Below, one piece after another: positions 55,501-64,000 of a stretch of DNA of 64,000 nucleotides; positions within the stretch are counted from its first letter, which is position 1; every line of letters starts with the position of its first letter. The position numbers and the translations under genes were made by a program. The notes beneath the pieces are model-generated. The model saw only the letters and a program-made list of their open reading frames with translations, was not told where the DNA came from and searched no databases. The DNA is from Paraspadella gotoi (Eukaryota; Chaetognatha): positions 25,924,767-25,988,766 of the forward strand of contig CM119265.1 in assembly GCA_051294375.1 (NCBI GenBank), written 5' to 3'.

Positions 55501-58500
55501 TATATTTATCCAATAATATATATAATAATATGGTCACCTTGAGCAAAAGCAGGATCAACACACGTTTTCCTTGTCATCAGAATTATTGATGATGCAAGCG
55601 ATAGCCTTGCTCTCTCTTAAGGATGACCCGGATGCCAGTGGCCGGCGAGAAACGATCGATGGCAACGTCCTGACGAAGCAGTCGCACCGAATTCGTCCAC
55701 TATTTGTCCACGTTTTGAGATGGATAGTGACGTCCGTTGTAGTGAAGTGGGCGTCTTCGATCTTAGAAGTTCTTTGGACAAGAAGGAACCGCGAGTTCTC
55801 AGTTTCGTGCGTATCTCAATGGAGGCGGCGTGGGACGTCATCAAAGATATGGAGGGAGGAATGGTGGACGAGTGTGGGCGAGTGTGGGCGCGGCAACCGG
55901 ATTTCGGTGGTGGTGGGAGAAAGATGTGGGGCGATAGTATGTGGAGGAGATATTTTTTGTTTTGTTTTTGAGAGTTCGTTTTATTTTTTTTTTTTTTTTT
56001 TTTTGTAGTTGAGAGGAAATTTTTTGGAAATTGATCGCTAAAGTTGTTCCGTCCGTCCGTTTTTTGTGTGAGAGAATATAATGGAGAGAGAGACAATATA
56101 TTTTGAGAGTATACAGCGTTTTTCGTATAATTTGGGTTTTTATTCTGGAATCCACGTTCGATTAACAAGTGTTTTTTTCGATTTTTTTTAAATGTGTTTC
56201 GGCACAAGAAAAAAATTTATATAAAAAAGAAAATCGGAGATGAAGGAGCGAATTTTATTTTTTTGGATGCGTGGATGAAAAAAAAAGAAAACATGGGTAA
56301 TGATGTTTTTGGTATTTAATGTTTTTTTTTTTTTTTTCAATTTTTTTCAGCAAAAAAAAATGTTTTTTAATGATTGTACACTAGATCTAAGAAGCGTACT
56401 TTGTGCGAAAGAAGGCTGTCGGGACAAAGCTGGAATGTGGAGAGGCTGAAGAGAGATGTAGAAGATACGTCCTCTCTCTCTCTTCTCTCTCTGCTTCTCT
56501 CTTTTCTCTCACTCTTCTCTCTCTCTCTCCTCTCTCTTTCTCATATTCTCAGACAGAGCGTGTTTGTTTTTCATTGAAACGCGCGGAGCGACGCCACTTT
56601 GTGATTTGCTTAATTTTTCCCCGTTCCTGTCATTACTTCCTTTGAGCGACGTAGTGTAAGATAGAAGAGCAGCACGACTTTCGTCCTTTGAGCGGTACGC
56701 GAATTTAATTCCTATTAAGTTTTACTTCTCTCTTTTATGGGTGCGGCGAGGGGGGCGGGGAAGTGAGGGGAGGAAGGGTTGAAGGGGGCGGGAAGGGGGT
56801 TTGAGGAAGGGCGGAAGGTAGGGGAGGGGGAAATAAATTGCCTTCCGCTTCACTTGAACTTTGATTTGCCGACGATGGCTACAGTGAAGGCGTCAAAGAT
56901 GGCATAAGTTATAGCAACCAAAGAAACATTATGATGGCCTCAGTGATGGGATCAAAGATGATATAAGTTATAATGTCAAAGATAGCAATGTCCGCTACAG
57001 CACGAATGATTGCGTCAACGATTGAATCAGTGATGTCATCAAAGATAGCGTAAGTGATGGCATCAAAGATGGCATCGTGACACGAGCAACTTGAGACTTG
57101 GAAGTGAATGACTCCCTCGCCGCGTTGACAAGTTTCGTCGCTGACTGACGCAAATGGAAACTTTGGTTTTTTTTTCTCTTCGAACGCTGACAAGGCTGTT
57201 GCGTCGAGTCAAATCAGGTTGAAAGGGAAAAAGAGACAAAACAAAAACATTTATTTACACACCTGTGCAAATAAATATTGCTAGATTCCTTCATTATGAA
57301 AAATGTTATAGGTCAAAGGTTATAAGAAAAAAGAACCATTGGTGCAAATTTGGTTAAAATTTAGCAATCCATTTGTGAGCAATGATTTTTTAAAAGTAAC
57401 TACTCAAATTTACATATTTCATATTTCAAAAATCAACTTTTTCCATATAATTTTTTTTATGATGCATTAATAAAACACTCAAAAATCAAGGCTTAACTGC
57501 ATCCTCGGTTTTCCTCAGATCTTCAAAAATGTTTTTTCCCCCTTTTTTTGTTTTAACCATTTGTTTTTTTTCTGTTGCTCTTGAATGGCGGGACCAATTT
57601 TTTAAAAACTTACACATATAGATTCTATTTTCAAAAATCTAAATTGACCAATTAAAATTTTTGTGAATACATGTATAAAACGCTCTTTATTTAGGATTTA
57701 AGAGTGTCCTTTTTTTTTTGCACAGGACTGTATATACAAAAATACATTGTGTATACATTATTTATATATATATCAAAAAATTATAATTGATGGCGAAAGA
57801 AAGAAAGAAAAACAGTAAATCGAAAAAATTAAAAAGAATATTTAAATAAGTAAATACAACAAAAATTGAAAAATTTGAAGAAAAAAAAATTATACTTTGA
57901 NNNNNNNNNNNNNNNNNNNNNNNNNNNNNNNNNNNNNNNNNNNNNNNNNNNNNNNNNNNNNNNNNNNNNNNNNNNNNNNNNNNNNNNNNNNNNNNNNNNN
58001 NNNNNNNNNNNNNNNNNNNNNNNNNNNNNNNNNNNNNNNNNNNNNNNNNNNNNNNNNNNNNNNNNNNNNNNNNNNNNNNNNNNNNNNNNNNNNNNNNNNN
58101 NNNNNNNNNNNNNNNNNNNNNNNNNNNNNNNNNNNNNNNNNNNNNNNNNNNNNNNNNNNNNNNNNNNNNNNNNNNNNNNNNNNNNNNNNNNNNNNNNNNN
58201 NNNNNNNNNNNNNNNNNNNNNNNNNNNNNNNNNNNNNNNNNNNNNNNNNNNNNNNNNNNNNNNNNNNNNNNNNNNNNNNNNNNNNNNNNNNNNNNNNNNN
58301 NNNNNNNNNNNNNNNNNNNNNNNNNNNNNNNNNNNNNNNNNNNNNNNNNNNNNNNNNNNNNNNNNNNNNNNNNNNNNNNNNNNNNNNNNNNNNNNNNNNN
58401 NNNNNNNNNNNNNNNNNNNNNNNNNNNNNNNNNNNNNNNNNNNNNNNNNNNNNNNNNNNNNNNNNNNNNNNNNNNNNNNNNNNNNNNNNNNNNNNNNNNN

Positions 58501-58524
58501 NNNNNNNNNNNNNNNNNNNNNNNN

Positions 58525-58560
<36 letters not shown>

Positions 58561-61500
58561 AATTTCAGAATTACTCATTGACTTTTTGCATTCATCAGTC
58601 CTTAGAGGATATTGATATAGTCAATATATAGTCTGTTCAATCTTCTAAAAAATTAACCATAACAAAATCAAGCTATATTCCACTGTTTACTTGTCGAGTT
58701 TTTCTTCCTACCACCAGAGGGACGGCCGTTGGCACTCCGCCATTTTGAAGACGAAATAACGAAAAAAAATGTCATCGGGAAATTCGATCGTAACTCGTGA
58801 CCAAAAATCATATAAAGAAACAAAAAATGATTTATGCGATGATAACTCTTATCTTCGCGCCAAGTCAATACTTCATGTGCATTCTGCAGTTACATCCGGG
58901 TCTATGCTCTATTTGTCAATGCTAGGCGCGACTTCACTAACTTAACAAGATGACAACAGACCAAACAAGGTAGAATAGACAGAATTAGAATAGAATAGAA
59001 TAAAATAAAATAGAATTAGAATATACAGAATCAAAATAATCTAGAATTACCCTCTTTTCAAATCAAGGTTGCAATTTTTTAGGACATTTAAGCTAATATA
59101 TTTTTTTTTCATTGGTTTCTCTCATATCTCTAATAAAGAAAGATAAATAATATCTAGAGGTGTAAAAGGATGTTTTAAAAATTATCCCTTTGTGGAAAAA
59201 CCAAAAATCGCTGCGAACTTTTAAATGACATCTTTTGAACAAAAAAAAAATCCGTGAAATTCTGCTCTCCCTCCGATAACTTTCCCTCCGATAACTTTCC
59301 CCACTGTCTCTCTCTCTCCGACTTTTCTGCGTACAACCTCCAAAAAATGTGGGAAAAGTCGAAAAAGTTGTAGATTAAATCCAGGGTAAACAAAAGAACA
59401 GCTTTTCTTTTTTGGGAGGTAAAAAAAAAAAACCCAAAAAACGGGGAGGGAAAATTTGGGGAAAATCGGCGACGATCGGCCGATCGGGAAGAACGAGGCG
59501 CGAATGGTATTCGTCGTTTCTTTAACAAAACCTTGTTTCGCTTCTTGTTTTGGTTTTTGATAAATCTAAATATAATTATTCCTGATCTTAATTTTAAAAT
59601 GAATTTTCAAGCATAATCCTTTATTAAATCTTAACCCTAATCCCTAGCTAACCTTATTCTTAAACTTGAAAACTAAATTAATGGAAAATTTAAGTCGAAT
59701 TGGGGCGCTTATGTCAATTATTCTACTACCGCAAGTTTGGCAATTATATATTTATTCTTTGCTTTTTCGCATCATTTGAACTGTTCCTACCCGAAGCTCG
59801 ATCGATTCCAGGTTCGTTTTTGCGCATTAATCTAATTTGCATATAGTAGTAGGAATTTTTGGTTCTTGTCTCTTTCTGATATCCTCAAAGCTTTACAGGT
59901 TATCTTCTTGAAATTAAATTTTAGCACGATTTTTTGAAAATTTGTTTTATTTTACTAAATGGTTGGATGACTTTTTTCTTGGCTATAAAATTAATATAAA
60001 ATTCGCTTCCAAATTTATTCATTGAAGAATTAAATATATTATAAAAGCTATCTCATTTGCAAAATTGATANNNNNNNNNNNNNNNNNNNNNNNNNNNNNN
60101 NNNNNNNNNNNNNNNNNNNNNNNNNNNNNNNNNNNNNNNNNNNNNNNNNNNNNNNNNNNNNNNNNNNNNNNNNNNNNNNNNNNNNNNNNNNNNNNNNNNN
60201 NNNNNNNNNNNNNNNNNNNNNNNNNNNNNNNNNNNNNNNNNNNNNNNNNNNNNNNNNNNNNNNNNNNNNNNNNNNNNNNNNNNNNNNNNNNNNNNNNNNN
60301 NNNNNNNNNNNNNNNNNNNNNNNNNNNNNNNNNNNNNNNNNNNNNNNNNNNNNNNNNNNNNNNNNNNNNNNNNNNNNNNNNNNNNNNNNNNNNNNNNNNN
60401 NNNNNNNNNNNNNNNNNNNNNNNNNNNNNNNNNNNNNNNNNNNNNNNNNNNNNNNNNNNNNNNNNNNNNNNNNNNNNNNNNNNNNNNNNNNNNNNNNNNN
60501 NNNNNNNNNNNNNNNNNNNNNNNNNNNNNNNNNNNNNNNNNNNNNNNNNNNNNNNNNNNNNNNNNNNNNNNNNNNNNNNNNNNNNNNNNNNNNNNNNNNN
60601 NNNNNNNNNNNNNNNNNNNNNNNNNNNNNNNNNNNNNNNNNNNNNNNNNNNNNNNNNNNNNNNNNNNNNNNNNNNNNNNNNNNNNNNNNNNNNNNNNNNN
60701 NNNNNNNNNNNNNNNNNNNNNNNNNNNNNNNNNNNNNNNNNNNNNNNNNNNNNNNNNNNNNNNNNNNNNNNNNNNNNNNNNNNNNNNNNNNNNNNNNNNN
60801 NNNNNNNNNNNNNNNNNNNNNNNNNNNNNNNNNNNNNNNNNNNNNNNNNNNNNNATTGTCACAGTCATGATGGATTGATTTAATTGATTCTATTGATTCT
60901 TAAATCTTGAGTGCTAAATTTAACGTATAAGTTGATTGTTGTATTATTATATTTCATGGTTGTCTAATGGTTAGTGTTGTGGTCCCTCTACTCAATATTT
61001 CGCCTACATTTACAGTTAAAATTTTATATTTTTACATTTATACTTTATTACGCTCATGTTTTGACTTTTACCATTTTTAAAGTTTTAAGAACGTTTTTAT
61101 TTTTAAGTTATAACGTTTAGGTAATGTTTTTGCTTTTTTGATTTGATGTTTTTCGTCTACTGAAAAAAAAAATCCTTTCCTTATTGTACGTTCCTAATAT
61201 TTAATGTTTATTAACGTTTCAACCTTTAACGTTCTTGAAAGTTTGTTTATACATTTATTATGGATAAGCGTTTAACTTTTTATAACGTTTCTTAAAAAAG
61301 AAAGAAAAAAAATTATATCTTGAACATTTAGACAACGAATACGTTATTAACGTCTTCGGACGGTCATACGTAATTCCTAGTACACCCGAATAAATATTAA
61401 CAGTGTTTTGACTGTTATTGTGTTTGTTAAATAAAAATCAAATTCTAATACTAAAAGTTGGCAGCTTAAACCAACGATTGAATGAGCAATTTGTCCACTC

Positions 61501-62244
61501 AACCTCGAGCGACTTCTCACTTCATCTTCCTACTTCCTCTGACCCATTTTTATTCCGACCGATCGCCGACGAACGCGACCCCGCGCCCCCTATCCAACCC
61601 GAACCGTGACCCCGCCGTGACCTCGGCGCTTTGGGGNNNNNNNNNNTCCCACCCTCGCCCCCCCCCACTAAAACCTGACATATCGACGAGGAAGAGGATG
61701 TCACGCGGTTTGATCTCCGCTCGACCAGATTGGTAGTTGGCCGTCGCTGACGGAGAAAGAAACGCCCGTTCGAAGCGGAGGGCTGTCGCGTCCAAGTAGT
61801 CGACTTTCGCTTCAATGGGGGGAAATGAATGTAAGAATGAAAGGAGAAATGAATGTAAGAATGAAAGGAGAAATGAATGTAAGAGTGAAAGGAGAAATGA
61901 ATGTAAGAATGTAGGGAGAAATGAATGTAAAAATGAAAGGAGAAATGAATGAATTTCAAATGAGAAAAAATTGAAAAAAAAATAAATCAAAGAATGAACA
62001 AATAAATGTAAAAATATTAATGAATAACATATTTAAGGCTGATTTTGAATGAATCAACGAAGTTACTGATATGCGTGAATGAGTTAACAATGTATTAAGA
62101 TGTGATTGATTGAAAATTCTGTGAAGGTCTTAGGAGTTTAAAATATTTCTCTCAACAAGCCATATATTACTCTAGTTATAATTTAACTCTTTCGCCGAAT
62201 GAACTAAGACCGAGTATGTTGGCGTTACCAAACACAATGAAGGA

Positions 62245-62288
<44 letters not shown>

Positions 62289-62301
62289 CTCTCTTTCTCC
62301 T

Positions 62302-62366
<65 letters not shown>

Positions 62367-62552
62367 CGTCTGTCAAATCCGTTCAATCAGTGACAGAGAA
62401 TCGTATCTCGTCTTTTTGTTGTTGTTGTTGTTTTTTTTTAAATGCTCTTTTGTTCGGTGCGCCTTTCTCGCGCGAGCGAAAAATAGGAAGAGAGAGAGAA
62501 GAGAGAAAAGAAGAGAGAGAAGAAGAGAAGAGAGAAAGAGAGAAAGAGAGAG

Positions 62553-62636
<84 letters not shown>

Positions 62637-62984
62637 AAGAGAGAGAGATTACAGAACAATACAACGTCGAACAATAAATACAAAAGGAACAAAAGAGAAA
62701 CAAAATCAACCGACGTTCACGCTACTTATTGTGAGACTCACCCGACCACCCCTCTTCACTCACCCACCCCTTCACCTTAGATCACCAATCTTTTTCACCC
62801 TTACCTCCCCCCTTCCCCCCTCACTCTCTCACATCCATCCGTGCGCCGAAACTCCTCCGTTGGCGGACAGGGAGCGCCCCCGTTTCGCGGCCGGATGTAG
62901 ACGACGCGCGTGCGACGTTGGACGCTCGTTAGCCCGTCGGGCACGCCCCAAGCCCCCCAGGGGCTGTAGACGCATCCGAAAGAT
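36935..62984 (-). CDS. TSP1 repeat + von Willebrand A domain protein (5' end unresolved)
   Basis: Seven exons in phase: 62984-62833, 61809-61675, 38656-38487, 38064-37959, 37639-37568, 37428-37289, 37030-36935 (at least 290 aa). Exon 62984 encodes a thrombospondin type-1 repeat (YSPWGAWG, RRTR, GGAPCP). The next ends in RDILFLVDMSG and splices in phase 1 to GSLTEDQF, completing the MIDAS motif DMSGS. Then come VALVTFDHRV, the second metal ligand Thr in GATCTGDALHFA, VLVLTDGLSN with the third ligand Asp, ADVRTTAAKLKLRTNVFGLLIG, split as ADVRTTAAKL and RTNVFGLLIG, and a short C-terminal tail with Cys. The domain pair is typical of secreted matrix or adhesion proteins binding ligands through a divalent cation. 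The MIDAS is interrupted by a 23-kb intron containing other genes and three gaps. I do not recognise an orthologue. Confidence 0.85.
39398..39520. mobile_element. Short foldback element in the 23-kb intron
   Basis: Inverted arms AACGATTTTATTTGTA (39413 on) and TACAAATAAAATCGTT (39483 on) flank a core carrying CATGTTTCG and a small inner hairpin (GACTCTATTTTCGAG... with CATAGAGTC). About 120 bp, non-coding. Confidence 0.6.
39839..40096 (-). CDS. Unrecognised 85-aa Lys-rich open frame
   Basis: An ATG-started frame in very AT-rich DNA with normal-looking composition (SPRYIELSIQRFESALFI, NMSLACSKK). By style it could be a fragment of a transposase, but I see no catalytic motif and no splice partners. 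It may equally be a chance frame. Confidence 0.2.
   Translation of the reverse strand: MLKGKIGLEKQKSSIGKKLLVEHRKMFAYMQKRIKKPSPRYIELSIQRFESALFISKTNAQELSNMSLACSKKTKTNKSITKTKI
41431..41720 (+). repeat. Degenerate telomere-like GGTTAA/GGGTTA tract
   Basis: Many imperfect units such as GGATTAGG, GGTTAAGG and TTTAGGGTTAGGGTT over about 290 bp, reminiscent of TTAGGG but never in a pure array. Confidence 0.6.
42157..44778 (-). CDS. Nested Ig-domain single-pass membrane protein
   Basis: Five exons on the same strand, inside the 23-kb intron of the TSP1-VWA gene: 44778-44743, 44377-44219, 44048-43857, 43622-43520, 42318-42157. The first two (phase 0) give a signal peptide core VARIAAILIVAILTATTSGG, then a Cys. 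The third and fourth form a V-type immunoglobulin fold: QFQLDC (B-strand Cys), ATITWQ (core Trp), then SILQICNVSKIHEGSYVCEG with the F-strand Cys. The last exon encodes a hydrophobic span (IVPSGVFLFGLLFSVFSAMF) and a short basic tail KPSRTKGGGW. Exons 1-4 join cleanly; exon 4 ends in phase 1 whereas the transmembrane frame needs phase 0, so a small exon or another splice site is missing. Total about 216 aa. Likely a cell-surface receptor or adhesion protein; family unknown. Confidence 0.62.
42644..43315. repeat. Dispersed repeat, copy B (foldback core)
   Basis: Second copy of the element at 27871-28517, same orientation, lying in the last intron of the nested Ig gene. It keeps the CCGGGATTTTGCG head, a longer CCCTAA-like tract (42785-42860), the CGGACATGTTTCGGCT foldback and the GAGACTCGACGCTA...GGTACCTAA end. 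Confidence 0.75.
44440..44590 (+). repeat. Degenerate telomere-like GGTTAG tract
   Basis: Imperfect units (AGGTTAGG, GGGTTAGG, GGTTAGGGGTTACGGGTTAG) just upstream of exon 2 of the nested Ig gene, similar to the tract at 41431-41720. Confidence 0.55.
45646..47366 (+). CDS. Possible Lys/Arg-rich nested gene, two exons into a gap
   Basis: Exon 45646-45731 starts with ATG (MFRFEARKQNEESQ, then a run of Lys and Arg) and ends at a strong GTGAGT donor in phase 2. Exon 47294-47366 follows a good acceptor (CTTTTCCCACCCAG), continues in phase 2 with RQRDLKANLKDNEDSR and another Lys run, and then enters the gap at 47367. An alternative second exon near 46492-46561 would add an acidic end (DYDDDDDDDDASL, DDDEEID and stop) but lacks a pyrimidine tract. 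Composition is so skewed that chance is possible. No known domain. Confidence 0.28.
46138..46214 (+). repeat. CT microsatellite
   Basis: Nearly pure CT dinucleotide run with a few extra C and T bases. Confidence 0.9.
46609..47069. other. Assembly gap
   Basis: Run of N. Flanked on the left by AATTGATAGCAA repeats, which suggests that a tandem repeat caused the break. Confidence 1.
47367..47651. other. Assembly gap
   Basis: Run of N between a poly-A/G tract and a GA microsatellite. Confidence 1.
47790..47850 (+). repeat. Short dispersed repeat, copy A
   Basis: Contains AGATTCCGACTCTATAATTC followed by TGTCGGTC; the same block recurs at 63536-63575. Confidence 0.6.
48070..51850. other. Gene-free intron interior with GA tracts
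   Basis: AT-rich DNA within the 23-kb intron. It holds GA microsatellites at 48600-48730, 49451-49525 and 49963-49980, and a small gap. No exon with splice signals or recognisable motif is seen on either strand. Confidence 0.55.
48462..48486. other. Small assembly gap
   Basis: 25 N. Confidence 1.
51935..52085 (-). other. Coding-like GC island A, possible terminal exon
   Basis: A GC-rich block inside AT-rich intron. On the minus strand a good acceptor (CTCCTTTCTATCAG) opens a frame reading VLVHLTRERFNLDTVTRTFA, then about 30 more residues and a stop. On the plus strand an acceptor (ATCCTGGTAG at 51853-51862) opens a different 61-residue frame with a stop. Neither matches a family I know. Phase from island B would give an immediate stop in the minus reading. 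Confidence 0.3.
52170..52235. repeat. ATT/TAT microsatellite
   Basis: Imperfect TTATTA repeat. Confidence 0.6.
52240..54020. other. AT-rich intron interior, no gene seen
   Basis: No coding signal on either strand; a few short direct repeats of AATCAATC type. Confidence 0.5.
54022..54115 (-). repeat. Degenerate tRNA-like element
   Basis: On the minus strand GTGTGGCTGCC resembles an A-box region and GGTTTGAGTCC a B-box, inside the arm CGTGG...CCACG. The acceptor stem is partly broken. A tRNA-derived SINE fragment or tRNA pseudogene is likelier than a working tRNA. Confidence 0.4.
54459..55089 (-). other. Coding-like GC island B
   Basis: 630 bp of GC-rich DNA in an AT-rich intron. Minus-strand signals are a strong acceptor at the upstream edge (long C/T run then GATTAAG at 55090) and a strong donor at the downstream edge (TTCAA|GTGAGT at 54458). 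No single frame stays open throughout: one frame (residues like EFLLSAF, ALVDDPADVAFIRHLP) runs from 55089 to an AAG|GTGTAA donor near 54915, another (PLDRPNFQLQFPWPASSG) covers 54690-54459. Plus-strand frames are open too, as GC-rich DNA often allows. Product unknown. Confidence 0.35.
55600..55935. other. Coding-like GC island C
   Basis: GC-rich block open on both strands. A minus-strand frame ends in LRQDVAIDRFSPATGIRVIL, then KREQGYRLHHQ and a stop at 55588. A plus-strand frame covers about the same stretch. I found no convincing splice pair, so strand and product stay open. Confidence 0.25.
56880..57080. repeat. Degenerate tandem repeat with GATGGCATCAAAGATG-like units
   Basis: About ten diverged units of roughly 18-24 bp built on (g)atggcatcaaagatgg and ataagttata. 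On the minus strand they keep a frame open with repeated Asp-Ile/Ala patterns (FDAITYAIFDDITDS), which follows from the repeat unit. Confidence 0.5.
57901..58524. other. Assembly gap
   Basis: Run of N ending in a GA microsatellite (58525-58552). Confidence 1.
58560..60070. other. Intron interior, no gene seen
   Basis: AT-rich, with a tract of TAGAATAGAATA units (about 58970-59050) and a weak CCCTAATCCC-type telomere-like stretch near 59630-59665. No exon is supported. Confidence 0.5.
60071..60854. other. Assembly gap
   Basis: Run of N. Confidence 1.
60855..61636. other. Intron interior upstream of the MIDAS junction
   Basis: AT-rich, with recurrent AACGTTT/TTTAACG words and no coding signal until the GC-richer stretch at 61540-61640, which is next to a 10-N gap at 61637-61646. 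Confidence 0.45.
61637..61646. other. Ten-base gap next to VWA exon
   Basis: N run in the intron 29 bp past the donor of the exon 61809-61675, in a poly-C/G context. Confidence 1.
61826..61946 (+). repeat. Minisatellite, about 24-bp units
   Basis: Five copies of GAAATGAATGTAAGAATGAAAG-type units lie immediately upstream (in gene orientation) of the VWA exon acceptor at 61810. On the coding strand they read as a T/C-rich tract, so they form the polypyrimidine region of that acceptor. Confidence 0.85.
62246..62362 (+). repeat. CT microsatellite
   Basis: Two long pure CT runs broken by CTCTTTCTCCTTTAT, in the intron between the TSP1 and VWA exons. Confidence 0.95.
62487..62648 (+). repeat. GA microsatellite
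   Basis: Mostly GA with AAAG interruptions, complementary in type to the CT run 130 bp upstream, so the two could pair as a large hairpin. Confidence 0.9.
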
Positions 62985-63235
62985 CTAAAATGGGAAGGAT
63001 GTTACAGGGAGAAAGGGTTTTCAACGGATTATCGAATATTTTACTGTAGCTCTGTTTCACTAATAAGATAATCTTTGTGCAGAATAATGATGTGTCATAA
63101 ACATTAAACAGTGTAAGAAAACATTTAGCTGGGGCCTGTCTCGATCTATATTGAGTTCATCATCGAGAAAAAGTAGAATCGTAAAAGTAAATAAAAAAAT
63201 AAATAAATAAATAAATAAATAAATTTAAACCTTGC

Positions 63236-63352
63236 CTGTTTATCGTGGGCAGATTAAACCACGAGTTAACCTTCGGCAGAAAATTTAAAATCGTCACGAG
63301 AAAAGCAAGAAGGATGACGCGCGAAACCGAGACTCGTCGCGCCCTCCAGCGG
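63236..63352 (-). CDS. Candidate signal-peptide exon of the TSP1-VWA gene
   Basis: The frame reads a basic start then RVILLAFLVTILNFLPKVNS, a signal-peptide-like core. It has an acceptor (CCATTTAG) and joins in phase 2 to the TSP1 exon if a GC-AG intron is used (donor ACAG|GCAAGG). No in-frame ATG is seen, so an upstream start exon would lie further out or beyond the window. It could also be chance. Confidence 0.4.
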
Positions 63353-63535
63353 CTAAATGGAAAATTACGAAAGAACAAGTTTGAGCAAACAGTTTGATCT
63401 GCACGCGGGCATTTAGCGGTAAGAAGCGAATCAGATGATAAGTTATGATTAATCTTGGAATTTATTTTTTGATTTAAGACAAATTACCGTCAATGTTTAT
63501 TATTCATAATTTTTTGGAGTCTGATCTGCTTATCA

Positions 63536-63575
63536 GAAGATTCCGACTCTATAATTCTTTGTCGGTCCGTCGGTC
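63536..63575 (+). repeat. Short dispersed repeat, copy B
   Basis: AGATTCCGACTCTATAATTC followed by TGTCGGTCCGTCGG; matches the block at 47790-47850. Confidence 0.6.
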
Positions 63576-63654
63576 CCACCCCTAAATCTTGTCGGTAAAT
63601 AATTTTTAGCATATTAGAACATCATATTATGCTATATTAAGAAAAAAAAATAAA

Positions 63655-64000
63655 AAACGATGTCCGTCCGTCCGTTCGTCCGTTCGTCTGTCTGACGGTC
63701 CGTCCCCCCTTAGCAACTAACTCAAATTACTCGTGATTGGATGAATGGATTGGAATGAAATTTTGTGTGTGGTTAGGAAAGTGTATGATTGAGCTGGATA
63801 TAAGGTTTCGATGGAATCGTGCGGGTGGAAATGAGTTTAAATGGAAAAAAACATAAGTCACTTTTATTTGAATCTTTTTAATAATTTTAATCCATAATTA
63901 ATCGATTTATTCATTATTAGATGGATAGAATGGGATTAAATTTTGTGTGTGGGTAGGAAAGTAATTAGCATTAGTAATTCATTAATAATAGCAATGGCAA
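63655..64000 (+). repeat. GTCC microsatellite and internal direct repeat
   Basis: A GTCCGTCCGTCC run (63661-63708) is followed by two copies, about 175 bp apart, of a 45-bp block containing AAATTTTGTGTGTGG and TAGGAAAGT (near 63758-63782 and 63934-63961). It looks like part of a larger dispersed repeat cut by the window end. Confidence 0.6.

Noticed and set aside
62216-62988. Long frames of Arg-Glu or Ser-Leu repeats
   Set aside because: Pure products of GA/CT microsatellites; the real exon at 62833-62984 is on the minus strand.

Overview
The window is nuclear DNA from a small-genome invertebrate animal. Genes are split into many short exons with GT-AG introns, often 50-900 bp, and lie close together on both strands. 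Several products are animal-type: anoctamin, SCAMP, a claudin-like four-pass protein, INCENP, the augmin subunit HAUS6, ANP32 and a TSP1-VWA adhesion protein. Exons are GC-richer than introns. Introns and spacers are AT-rich with long CT/GA tracts, foldback elements and telomere-like tracts. There is no bacterial operon structure and no CRISPR array. I cannot name the phylum from sequence alone. Exon joins below were worked out by hand from splice signals, reading phase and remembered family sequences; no database search was run.

Layout, 1-36 kb (dense housekeeping block): tRNA-derived SINE (1-157, -); anoctamin (538-4101, +, 11 exons); a small TATA-driven gene for a secreted Cys-rich protein with Pro-Pro-Gly-Gly repeats (4463-5102, +); ChaC-type gamma-glutamylcyclotransferase (7251-5561, -); INCENP (13668-8508, -, 15 exons); HAUS6 (17468-14801, -, 9 exons); ubiquitin-ribosomal protein L40 fusion (18343-19090, +), head-to-head with HAUS6; SCAMP (19369-22225, +, 11 exons); uridine-cytidine kinase (23136-26092, +, 10 exons); claudin-like protein (28814-26706, -, 8 exons); and ANP32 (30668-34927, +, 7 exons).

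Layout, 36-64 kb (sparse block with six assembly gaps): one minus-strand gene spans at least 62984-36935 and encodes a TSP1 repeat followed by a von Willebrand A domain. A 23 kb intron lies inside the VWA metal-binding motif (MIDAS). That intron holds a nested same-strand gene for an Ig-domain single-pass membrane protein (44778-42157), a possible opposite-strand Lys/Arg-rich gene (45646-47366), and GC-rich coding-like islands at 52, 54.5-55.1 and 55.6-55.9 kb that I could not resolve into a gene.

Functional themes: INCENP (chromosomal passenger complex) and HAUS6 (augmin) both act in mitosis and sit in tandem on one strand. The TSP1-VWA gene and its nested Ig gene both look like cell-surface or extracellular recognition proteins. 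The other genes are general cell functions: lipid scrambling or chloride transport, glutathione turnover, translation, membrane traffic, pyrimidine salvage, and histone or phosphatase regulation.
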